DNA of 51,555 nucleotides from Flavobacteriales bacterium (GTDB lineage Bacteria; Bacteroidota; Bacteroidia; Flavobacteriales_F; PHOS-HE28): positions 14,597 through 66,151 of the forward strand of contig JAGPDT010000011.1 of the NCBI GenBank assembly GCA_018057455.1, given 5' to 3'. The position numbers and the translations under genes were made by a program. Below the pieces are notes generated by a model, which was given only the letters and a program-made list of their open reading frames with translations, was not told the origin of the DNA and searched no databases. Position 1 is the first letter of the stretch; each line of letters begins with the position of its first letter. This document shows positions 1 through 6,388 of the stretch, piece after piece.

Positions 1-852
1 TTCAAGGTGACCGATGGCTTGATGGCCGAGTTCGGCAAGGAGCGCGTCCGCAACACCCCGCTGTGTGAAAGCGCCATCCTCGGTGCCGGCCTCGGCCTCA
101 GCATCAACGGCATGAAGGCCATGGTGGAGATGCAGTTCGCCGATTTCGTGAGCGAAGGCATGACGCAGATCTGCAACAACTTGGCAAAAGCACATTGGCG
201 TTGGGGCCAGAACGCGGACGTGGTGGTGCGCATGCCCACGGGCGCGGGTTCCGGCGCGGGTCCCTTCCACAGCCAAAGCAACGAGGCCTGGTTCTTCAAG
301 ACCCCCGGCCTGAAGATCGTATACCCGGCCTTCCCGAGCGATGCCAAGGGCTTGCTCTGTGCAGCCTTCGAGGACCCCGACCCGGTAATGTTCTTCGAGC
401 ACAAGAACCTGTACCGCAGCCTGCACGGCAACGTGCCCGAGGGCTGGTATACGCTGCCGATCGGCGAAGCGGCCTTGGTGAACGAAGGCAGCCAGCTCAG
501 TATCATCACCTACGGCATGGGCGTGCACTGGGCCTTGGCGGCGGTGAAGGACATGGGCTTGAACGCGGACGTGATCGACCTGCGCACGCTGCTGCCCTGG
601 GACAAGGAGCGCGTGCTGGAAAGCGTGCGCAAGACCGGCAAGGCCTTGGTGCTGCACGAGGACACGCTCACGGGCGGCATCGGTGGCGAGATCAGCGCCA
701 CGATCATGGAGGAATGCTTCACCGACTTGGATGCGCCGGTGATGCGTGTGGCTTCCATCGACACGGCGGTGCCGTTCTCACATGCCTTGGAAGAGCAGTT
801 CTTGCCCAAGGCGCGGTTGCGTGAAGCGCTGGGGAAGCTGGTGGGGTATTGA
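1..852 (+). CDS. 2-oxo acid dehydrogenase E1, beta part (5' truncated by window edge)
   Basis: The visible 283 residues are the transketolase-like beta portion of a thiamine-diphosphate E1 component that decarboxylates a 2-oxo acid (pyruvate or branched-chain type) within the dehydrogenase complex. Family landmarks seen: CESAILGAGLGLSINGMK, the H-SQS-EAWFF-TPGLK segment, DPVMFFEHKNLYRS, and a C-terminal transketolase-C domain with LHEDTLTGGIGGEI. The frame is open to base 1 (FKVTDGL), so the start lies outside; GTG at base 7 is not a credible start. In many Bacteroidota E1 alpha and beta are fused, so this may be the second half of a fused protein. Its 3' end (754-852) is repeated twice downstream, at 1354-1409 and 2921-3019. 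The substrate (branched-chain versus pyruvate) cannot be decided here; FFEHK-LYR is typical of the 2-oxoisovalerate/pyruvate beta family in general. Confidence 0.93.
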   Translation, partial: FKVTDGLMAEFGKERVRNTPLCESAILGAGLGLSINGMKAMVEMQFADFVSEGMTQICNNLAKAHWRWGQNADVVVRMPTGAGSGAGPFHSQSNEAWFFKTPGLKIVYPAFPSDAKGLLCAAFEDPDPVMFFEHKNLYRSLHGNVPEGWYTLPIGEAALVNEGSQLSIITYGMGVHWALAAVKDMGLNADVIDLRTLLPWDKERVLESVRKTGKALVLHEDTLTGGIGGEISATIMEECFTDLDAPVMRVASIDTAVPFSHALEEQFLPKARLREALGKLVGY

Positions 853-879
853 ACGCCAATGCCGGCAAAAGGCAGGGCG

Positions 880-910
880 CTACTTCACGAAACGGCCGAT
901 GCGGATGCCT
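880..910 (-). pseudogene. Remnant of the last codons of a T9SS cargo gene
   Basis: Read on the minus strand, these 31 bases encode GIRIGRFVK plus a stop, matching the very end of the T9SS gene at 1437-2753. The 28-bp spacer between the E1 stop and this tail is also nearly the same in both places. This looks like the 3' end of a lost duplicate of that cargo gene, now joined to the hairpin repeat that begins at 911. Confidence 0.7.
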
Positions 911-1144
911 TCCCGACTTGTCCAATTGGTATGGCACCCTGAATTGCATCTGTGTGGATTGACCCTGAAAGGGTCACAAAACGTAGCAAAGGGATAGGCA
1001 AGAGGCCATGACCCTGAAAGGGTCACACAGAGACGAGGCCCATTCAATGCGTTATTGTGCGACCCTTTCAGGGTCGGGGAACCGTCTAATTTCCCTCTAC
1101 GCTGTACGACCCTTCCAGGGTCGGAATTCGCAACGCGCCCACCC
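911..1144. repeat. Four-hairpin intergenic repeat, copy 1
   Basis: A 234-bp element whose second copy lies at 22866-23100. It begins TCCCGACTTGTCCAA. It holds four 15-nt perfect or near-perfect hairpins at 961-975, 1010-1024, 1061-1075 and 1108-1122, about 49 nt apart. The first two read GACCCTGAAAGGGTC; the last two are the reverse complement type (loop TTC or a variant). The inter-hairpin spacers of the left and right halves also look partly inverted relative to each other (shared CGTAG), so the whole is a large quasi-palindrome. No coding potential is evident. A reverse complement of the left end occurs at 1337-1351. Confidence 0.85.
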
Positions 1145-1336
1145 TGTTATGCGGTTCCTTGTATATCAGGGGCCTTCCCCGTTCCATTTCCAACAACGGG
1201 TCGTATCCACAGTACTGAAAGCGTGCCTGTGCCAACGTCACCGGAGTGAACAAACAGGGCTGATTATGGCGAGAAGACGGTGAAGACCTGCCTGAAAGCC
1301 CCGTCAATCCTCAAAACTATTTTCCGGCTTCGAGAC

Positions 1337-1351
1337 TTGGACAAGTCGGGA
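1337..1351. repeat. Inverted copy of the hairpin-repeat left end
   Basis: TTGGACAAGTCGGGA is the exact reverse complement of 911-925. Together the two could be terminal inverted repeats of a roughly 441-bp non-autonomous element (911-1351). Bases 1145-1336 between the hairpins and this end show no gene I recognise. Confidence 0.6.
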
Positions 1352-1353
1352 GC

Positions 1354-1409
1354 GGTTTTTGCCCAAGGCGAGGTTGCGGGAGGCGCTGGGGATGTTGGCG
1401 GCGTATTGA
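1354..1409 (+). pseudogene. E1 beta 3'-tail fragment, copy B
   Basis: Encodes FLPKARLREALGMLAAY and a stop, matching the end of the E1 gene at 1-852 (FLPKARLREALGKLVGY). The bases before it are replaced by the inverted repeat end. The 28-bp spacer and the T9SS gene end follow it just as they follow the intact E1 gene. It is too short to be a gene. Confidence 0.8.
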
Positions 1410-1436
1410 ACGCCAATGCCAGCAAAAGACTTGGCA

Positions 1437-2753
1437 CTATTTCACAAAACGGCCGATGCGGATGCCTTGGGTTCCGATGAGCCGCAAGGTGTACACGCCG
1501 GACGCGAGCCCCGCCACGTTGATGGACGCTTCATCCGAAGGATCCATTCGGCCTGCCAGCATCCGTGCCCCTCGCGCATCAATCACCTCGTAATGGCGGT
1601 CCGTGCGGCTTCCTGCTACATGCAGCAGATCTCCCGCGGGATTGGGCCATAAGGCGGGCACAGCGGTTTGCGCCTCGGCGATGCCGGTGTCATCGTTACC
1701 AATGCAGAAGTTATCGAGATAGGTGGTTTCATCACCGCTGAAAAACTCCAACTGGACCCGTATCTCCGCGATGTCCTGTAGCAGGGCGGACCAAGATCCG
1801 GATTCCAAGGTCCAAGCCGATTCCTGGATCGGCAGGGTCCAATGGGTCCATGCATTGCGCGCTGCCTGTACCTGATCATCGTTGATGTTGATGGTGGCAG
1901 CCCCGCCGGTGCCGGAGATCCTGACCAGAAAAGGCCTTTCACTGGGTGTCGTGACGCTGGTCTGCACCATGACGTCCATGTCAATGGTGCCCGAACCATC
2001 CACCTCGCTCCAATCGCCGCGGAACTTGGGCGGGGCCATTGCAATGCCCAGCACGCCGGATGCGTCGCCCACGCGCAGGGAATTGGGCGGCACCCCCTGT
2101 GTGGTATCCACTACGATAGACGATACCGCATCGAAACCCCAGCCGTCCAGGTCGTCGGGGAGGTCGAATGGGGAACAGACCTGGGGTGTTCCCAAGGCGC
2201 CCCGCACGGGCGAAAAGCTCAGGCCCACATTGTCCATCAACGTATACTCTTCACCGGTGATGAACTCGGCCCGGATCCGGATCAGGCTCACATCGGCCAA
2301 CAAGGCGTCCCACGTACCGGCAGTGACGGTCCAAGCGGCCGGATCGATCGGCACGGCCACTCGTTGCCATTGGTTCATCGTGGGCATGAAATCCGGCCAT
2401 GCCACCGCCGCGCCTCCCGGTCCGTTCAACTGGATCAAATAGGGGAAGACGGGGATCACATCGGGGTCCGAGCTGATCGGCTTGAGGTCGTAACTGATGG
2501 AATCGTTCACCGCCGCACCGGACCAGTCGCCGATCAGGGCATACGGCGTGATCATGATCACCATGTCGCCGGTGGCATCATCATTCACCTGCAAGCATTG
2601 CCCGGGCAGCCCCTCAGTGGCGTTCAATCCAAAGTCGCCATCGCCCTCGGAATACCATTGCGTGATGTTGCCGTCCTCGAAATCGTAGTGGACTTGTGCG
2701 GTGGCGGGAATGAGGGTAAGGATGGTGATCGCAAGCGTGGCCAGCTGTCTCAT
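1437..2753 (-). CDS. Secreted protein with two laminin-B-like domains and a T9SS sorting tail
   Basis: 438 residues from the ATG at 2753, which gives a clean signal peptide (MRQLATLAITILTLIPATAQ); the frame stays open 27 codons further upstream but crosses the likely promoter at 2782-2789. Two related domains of about 150 residues each carry the pattern W-x-x-G-x-W-x-x-L-L-x-D followed by I-R-I-R-A-E-F and (L/M)DN(V/F), resembling laminin IV/B domains. The last 70 or so residues (ALWPNPAGDLLHV to GRFVK) form a type IX secretion C-terminal domain, so the product should be exported across the outer membrane and anchored or released. Function unknown; a carbohydrate- or matrix-binding role is only a guess. 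The gene sits between two stray E1 tails, so it lies in a duplicated module. Confidence 0.82.
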   Translation of the reverse strand: MRQLATLAITILTLIPATAQVHYDFEDGNITQWYSEGDGDFGLNATEGLPGQCLQVNDDATGDMVIMITPYALIGDWSGAAVNDSISYDLKPISSDPDVIPVFPYLIQLNGPGGAAVAWPDFMPTMNQWQRVAVPIDPAAWTVTAGTWDALLADVSLIRIRAEFITGEEYTLMDNVGLSFSPVRGALGTPQVCSPFDLPDDLDGWGFDAVSSIVVDTTQGVPPNSLRVGDASGVLGIAMAPPKFRGDWSEVDGSGTIDMDVMVQTSVTTPSERPFLVRISGTGGAATININDDQVQAARNAWTHWTLPIQESAWTLESGSWSALLQDIAEIRVQLEFFSGDETTYLDNFCIGNDDTGIAEAQTAVPALWPNPAGDLLHVAGSRTDRHYEVIDARGARMLAGRMDPSDEASINVAGLASGVYTLRLIGTQGIRIGRFVK

Positions 2754-2781
2754 CGGGAGTGGTTCAAGGATTATTGCACGG

Positions 2782-2789
2782 CGAAAGTA
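2782..2789 (-). promoter_or_regulatory. Putative -7 box (TACTTTCG)
   Basis: One mismatch to the Bacteroidota consensus TAnnTTTG, 28 nt before the ATG of the laminin-B-like T9SS gene. No convincing -33 TTG at the usual distance. Confidence 0.45.
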
Positions 2790-2920
2790 CTTGTTTGGGC
2801 TCCGCCTTACTATCGCCAATTCGGGGGTTGACATGGGCTATACCATTGTACAACGCGCTCGCGTGGTGTACTTCAGCGAACGGCTTGAGCACCTGGATCC
2901 ATCCACTGATGCGACAGATG

Positions 2921-3019
2921 TCCATCGATACGGCCGTGCCGTTCTCGCATGCCTTGGAAGAGGAGTTTTTGCCCAAGGCGAGGTTGCGGGAGACGCTGGG
3001 GATGTTGGCGGCGTATTGA
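2921..3019 (+). pseudogene. E1 beta 3'-tail fragment, copy C
   Basis: Encodes SIDTAVPFSHALEEEFLPKA and onward to GMLAAY plus stop: 32 codons matching the C-terminus of the E1 gene at 1-852. It shares the GMLAAY ending with copy B rather than GKLVGY of the intact gene, so B and C stem from one duplicate. No start or upstream E1 sequence is present; bases 2790-2920 show nothing else recognisable. Confidence 0.82.
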
Positions 3020-3062
3020 ACGCCGACGATCCATTTTGCACAGGCCGGGGTGGACCAGGCCA

Positions 3063-4856
3063 TCACAGCTCCCACTTCTTCAGTTTCGCGTACAGCGTGG
3101 TGAGCCCGATGCCCAGCAGCGTGGCCGTGAGGGTCTTATTGCCGCCGGTGTGTTCCAATACGCGCCGGATGTGTTCACGTTCCACCTGCTCCAAGTCGTA
3201 AACGGTGCCGGGTGAAGCACTGGTCGCCGTGCCTTGCAGTTCCAAGGGCAGCGCCGCCGCATCCAGCATGGCCCCTTCACAAAGAATGCATGCCCGGTCG
3301 ATCACGTTGCGCAGTTCGCGCACCTGGCCGGGCCAGTGGTAGGCCATCAGCAGGGCGCTTGCATTTTCATCCATGCCGGTGATCGGTTTTTGCAGTTTGC
3401 GCACTGCTTTCAACAGGAAGGCCTGCGCCAGCAAGGGGATGTCTGCGCGCCGCTCCACCAAGGCCGGTATGCGGACCACGAAGGTGGATAGGCGGTAGTA
3501 GAGGTCTTGGCGGAAGCGGCCCGCGCCTGTGTCGGCCTTGAGATCGCGGTGCGTGGCGGCAATGAAGCGCACATCGGCCTTGCGCGGCTTGGTGTCGCCC
3601 ACGCGCAGGTAGTCGCCGGTTTCCAGCACGCGCAGGAGCTTGGCCAGCAGTTCGTTCATGCCGCTCAGGGGCATGGTGCTGTCGTGCATGGAGTTCACCG
3701 AACCGGTGCTGATCACCGTGGTGACGATGCTCCAGTAGCCGGTGGCCGCAGCGCCGAAGCGCACTTCCTTGCCTTCCATGCTGCCGGTGGACTGGTCCAC
3801 GCCCAGGGCGCCGATAGCGGGGTTGCCGTTCATTTCCATTGCGATGTAGGGGATGGCCAGCAGCAGGAAGCCGGTGGTCATCACGCCGAACACCATCAGG
3901 GCGAAGCGCCGCTTGCGCAGGTAATAGCCCAGTGCGAAGACCATGGCCACGGGGATCACCATCTGGCTCCACATTTCCACCATGTTGCTGAAGTAGGTGG
4001 GGTTCTCCAGCGGGTGCGCGCTGTTGGCGCCAAAGAAGCCGCCGCCGTTGGTGCCCAAGTGCTTGATGGCCACAAAGCCGGCCACCGGCCCGCGTGATAC
4101 CTGCACGCTGTCGCCTTCCAAGGTGATGATGCTGTCCTGGCCCAGCGCGGTCTGCGGCGTGCCCTCGAACATCAGCAGCACGGCCACCACCACGCTCAAC
4201 GGGATCAAGATCCGCGTGAGGCTCTTCACAAAGTAGTCGTAGAAATTGCCCAGACCCTCACCCCCAGCCCCTCTCCCGGGGAGAGGGGAGGAATGCCCCT
4301 CACTACAGCCCTCTCTGGAGAAGAGGGCGGAGTTCTTCGTAAGCCCCTCTCCATGGGAGAGTGGTTTGGGGTGAGGGCGCAAAGCGTTGAACACCATGGC
4401 GGCGGCGGCCATGCCGGTGGCAGCGCTCACGAATTGCAGGAACATCATGCCGAACACCTGGCTCAGGTAGGTGGCCCCGGTCTCGCCGCTGTAGTGCTGC
4501 AGGTTGCAGTTCACCAGGAAGGAGATGGTGGTGTTGAAGGCCAGTTCGGGCCCCATGCTCGGGTTGCCGTCGGGGTTCCAGGGCAGCCAGCCTTGGTTCA
4601 TCAGCAGCAGCATGGTCCAGAAGAACCAGACCAGGTTGATGGTGAGCAGCGCACGCAGGTGCTGCTGCCAGCTCATGCCCTTGGCCGAATCAATGCCGGA
4701 AAAACGGAAGATGAAGCGTTCCAGCGGGCCCACCACGGGGTCCAGCAGGGAGCGCTCGCCGCCATACACCTTGGCGATGTAGCGGCCCAGCGGAATGGCC
4801 AGCCCCACCGTGGCGAGGAACATGGCGATCACGCCCAATAGTTCAGTGTTCGGCAT
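3063..4856 (-). CDS. kdpA: Chimera: truncated KdpA fused to the C-terminal half of a sigma-54-dependent activator
   Basis: 597 codons. Residues 1-405 are KdpA, the K+-channel-like subunit of the Kdp ATPase: TM segments, first filter loop NTTISFLVNCNLQHYSGE (about 108-125), second KHLGTNGGGFFGAN (265-278), third STGSVNSMHDSTMPLSGMNE (383-402). The fourth filter loop and remaining TM helices are absent. From about 406 the frame becomes an NtrC-type activator: LLRVLETGDYLRVG, ADVRFIAATHRDL, arginine-finger region GRFRQDLYYRL, the WPGQVRELRN motif, and a Fis-type HTH (GGNKTLTATLLGIGLTTLYA). Its receiver and Walker A/B parts are missing. The junction near 3630-3650 falls where both genes would carry similar bases for LLAKLL, as expected for a deletion by microhomology that removed kdpB, kdpC, the sensor genes and half the regulator. 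Residues 161-200 are an inserted palindromic repeat. The protein cannot transport K+ normally. An assembly error at the junction is the main alternative. Confidence 0.88.
   Translation of the reverse strand: MPNTELLGVIAMFLATVGLAIPLGRYIAKVYGGERSLLDPVVGPLERFIFRFSGIDSAKGMSWQQHLRALLTINLVWFFWTMLLLMNQGWLPWNPDGNPSMGPELAFNTTISFLVNCNLQHYSGETGATYLSQVFGMMFLQFVSAATGMAAAAMVFNALRPHPKPLSHGEGLTKNSALFSREGCSEGHSSPLPGRGAGGEGLGNFYDYFVKSLTRILIPLSVVVAVLLMFEGTPQTALGQDSIITLEGDSVQVSRGPVAGFVAIKHLGTNGGGFFGANSAHPLENPTYFSNMVEMWSQMVIPVAMVFALGYYLRKRRFALMVFGVMTTGFLLLAIPYIAMEMNGNPAIGALGVDQSTGSMEGKEVRFGAAATGYWSIVTTVISTGSVNSMHDSTMPLSGMNELLAKLLRVLETGDYLRVGDTKPRKADVRFIAATHRDLKADTGAGRFRQDLYYRLSTFVVRIPALVERRADIPLLAQAFLLKAVRKLQKPITGMDENASALLMAYHWPGQVRELRNVIDRACILCEGAMLDAAALPLELQGTATSASPGTVYDLEQVEREHIRRVLEHTGGNKTLTATLLGIGLTTLYAKLKKWEL
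4257..4376. repeat. Palindromic repeat inserted in frame in kdpA
   Basis: About 120 bp bounded by CCCTCACCCC and GGGGTGAGGG, with internal inverted repeats of the CCCCTCTCCC/GGGAGAGGGG kind. It adds about 40 residues (PHPKPLSHGEGL ... PLPGRGAGGEG) between two TM helices of KdpA, where homologues have a short loop, without a stop or frameshift. Similar HPxPLSxGEG / GRGAGGEG peptides are, to my memory, scattered through unrelated bacterial proteins as an inserted repeat. Confidence 0.85.
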
Positions 4857-4860
4857 GGGT

Positions 4861-4941
4861 TCAGAATTTCTCGGGTTTTACCAGCACGTAGGCCATGTAG
4901 GCGAAGAGCAGGATGGCGATGATGAACACGGTGATGAGCAT
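4861..4941 (-). CDS. kdpF: KdpF small subunit of the Kdp K+ ATPase
   Basis: A 26-residue single-TM protein (MLITVFIIAILLFAYMAYVL followed by VKPEKF). The ending KPEKF after one helix is the KdpF hallmark; KdpF stabilises the KdpABC complex in the inner membrane. It lies 4 nt before the kdpA start and 4 nt after the small gene at 4946-5029, so the three are one transcript. With KdpB and KdpC missing next door, it is probably a relic here. Confidence 0.85.
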   Translation of the reverse strand: MLITVFIIAILLFAYMAYVLVKPEKF

Positions 4942-4945
4942 GGGG

Positions 4946-5029
4946 TCAGATCTTTTCGAACCAGGAAACACATTTGAAGAAGAGGCCGAAGCAGAGCAGG
5001 CCGGTGAGCAGGAGCAGGGTGGTGAGCAT
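4946..5029 (-). CDS. Small single-TM protein preceding kdpF
   Basis: 27 residues: MLTTLLLLTGLLCFGLFFKC then VSWFEKI. One hydrophobic helix followed by a short charged tail ending WFEKI. It is 4 nt upstream of kdpF in the same direction. As I recall, comparable tiny ORFs ending in (D/W)xFEKI precede kdpF in other Bacteroidota kdp operons, but they are rarely annotated. Function unknown; possibly another accessory peptide of the Kdp complex. Confidence 0.6.
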   Translation of the reverse strand: MLTTLLLLTGLLCFGLFFKCVSWFEKI

Positions 5030-5792
5030 GAGTGGCGGTACGGGCGTTATGGGGCCCGCACCGCCCAAGCCACGAGCGTGCCACGGTCGGCCGGCACCTC
5101 ACGGAACCCTTGTGGCTGTAGCGCATATTGCCATGGCGCCCGGAAGTGGGAAGCCGGGGGCACCCTGCCGAAATGGAAGGGTGGGTTGCGGAAATGGGAG
5201 GAATACTGATCCGCGGGTCAGACGATCACTGTTGTCCGGGGACATGTGAACGCACAGGCAGCGACCCCGTTGGGGTCGGACGACCAGCGGTGTCGGCGCA
5301 TTTCGACCCCAACGGGGTCGGAGCATGTAGGATTATGCCATCGATTTCATTCGACCCCGACGGGGTCGCAGCCCGTGTTTGGTCCGATGAGAAAGCGGAA
5401 GCCCATCGGAAGCGGTTCGCTCCAAAGCCCTTGTCCGGCTTGTATCGCGCTCGGTGGCCCTCATTTTTTCCCGGACACCAGAGGACCGGACGATCAAGCG
5501 ATCCGATGATCAGCTGTTCGGACAGGCTGGCACATCTTGTCATCCATGCAGGCGGGCAGAAGCCGTGCGGAACCCTGCGGGGCCGGTTCCTGTGGCAATG
5601 GTGGTGTCTGCGCTGTGTGGCCCGCTTCAGGGTCGCGTATCGCCTCACTTCGGGTAACCTCAACAGGATCATTCAGCGGAGCATTCTCCTGCTACAGGAA
5701 CGTTCGACCCTGGCGGTTGCATGATCTTCCCACGATTGACCAGGTCTTGGGGTGTGGCAGTGACGGCCGCCCTTGCATACTATGTTCCCGGC
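5030..5792. other. Non-coding stretch between kdp remnant and acyltransferase
   Basis: About 760 bases without a credible gene; the open frames here are low-complexity or cross the palindromes. It should contain the kdp-side promoter on the minus strand (not identified) and holds the palindrome cluster at 5262-5368. The rest shows nothing I can name. Confidence 0.6.
5262..5368. repeat. Cluster of three 17-nt palindromes
   Basis: CGACCCCGTTGGGGTCG (5262-5278), CGACCCCAACGGGGTCG (5304-5320) and CGACCCCGACGGGGTCG (5352-5368): perfect 7-bp arms with variable 3-nt loops, 42 and 48 nt apart. They resemble the GACCCT/AGGGTC hairpins at 911-1144 in plan and spacing but have longer arms and C in place of T, so they form a second family. 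Confidence 0.85.
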
Positions 5793-5800
5793 TATCTTGG
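5793..5800 (+). promoter_or_regulatory. Putative -7 box (TATCTTGG) with TTG upstream
   Basis: Near TAnnTTTG, with a TTG at 5773-5775 (17-nt spacer). It ends 7 nt before the ATG at 5808, implying an almost leaderless transcript. Confidence 0.5.
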
Positions 5801-5807
5801 CCACCGC

Positions 5808-6341
5808 ATGTTCAGCAGCATCTCACGGGCCCTGCTCAAGCTCCTCGGTTGGCGGGTGATCGACCACCGGCCTGCCGACCTGGGCAAGGTGATCTACCTG
5901 GTGGTGCCGCACACCAGCAACTGGGACTTCTTCCTGGGCTTGCTGGTGCGCAGCGCCTCGCGCATCCAGGCCAACTACCTGGCCAAGAAGTCGCTCTTCG
6001 ATTCCCCGCTGGGCTGGTGGTTCAGGGCCTTGGGCGGCTACCCCGTGGACCGTTCCAAGAACACCAACATCACCGACCAGGTGGTGCACTATTTCAACAC
6101 CGAGCCCCACTTTGCCATCGCCATCACCCCGGAAGGCACACGTTCCAAAGTGGCCAAATGGAAGTCGGGTTTCTGGCACATCGCCCACCGCTGCCAGGTC
6201 CCGTTGATCCTCACCAGTTTCGATTACGGGCGCAAGGAGGTGACCCTCAGCGAACCCCACTGGGTGGGTGATGACAAAGAACAGGAGATCGCCACGCTCA
6301 CGGAGTACTTCAGGCCGTTCGTGGGGAAGAATCCGCAGTAA
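5808..6341 (+). CDS. 1-acyl-sn-glycerol-3-phosphate acyltransferase family protein
   Basis: 177 residues from the ATG at 5808. PlsC-type acyltransferases add a second acyl chain to lysophosphatidic acid at the inner membrane. Seen: the catalytic HxxxxD as HTSNWD (residues about 35-40), the second block FDSPLGWWFRALGGYPVDR, and the substrate-binding ITPEGTRSK block (about 106-114). An ATG at 5721 in the same frame would add 29 residues, but the promoter-like box at 5793-5800 favours 5808. The protein is short for PlsC (usually 230-250) and closer to the compact acyltransferases of Bacteroidota, so the exact acceptor is uncertain. It stands alone on its strand, 47 bp before the next gene. Confidence 0.85.
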   Translation: MFSSISRALLKLLGWRVIDHRPADLGKVIYLVVPHTSNWDFFLGLLVRSASRIQANYLAKKSLFDSPLGWWFRALGGYPVDRSKNTNITDQVVHYFNTEPHFAIAITPEGTRSKVAKWKSGFWHIAHRCQVPLILTSFDYGRKEVTLSEPHWVGDDKEQEIATLTEYFRPFVGKNPQ

Positions 6342-6388
6342 AGCCTGTTCCTGCTTCGGCACCGTTCTTGCGGTGGCGCCCTCCCGGC

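Noticed and set aside
911..1144. Regularly spaced hairpins considered as a CRISPR array
   Set aside because: Only four short palindromes in two orientations, spacers partly inverted copies of each other and conserved between both copies of the element; no cas genes.
1008..1283. Short frames over the hairpin element
   Set aside because: They read through perfect hairpins in several frames; the repeat is better seen as non-coding.
5226..5672. 148-codon minus-strand frame in the kdp-acyltransferase gap
   Set aside because: It crosses the three palindromes and has no family motif; peptides such as PTPLGSK come from the palindrome itself.
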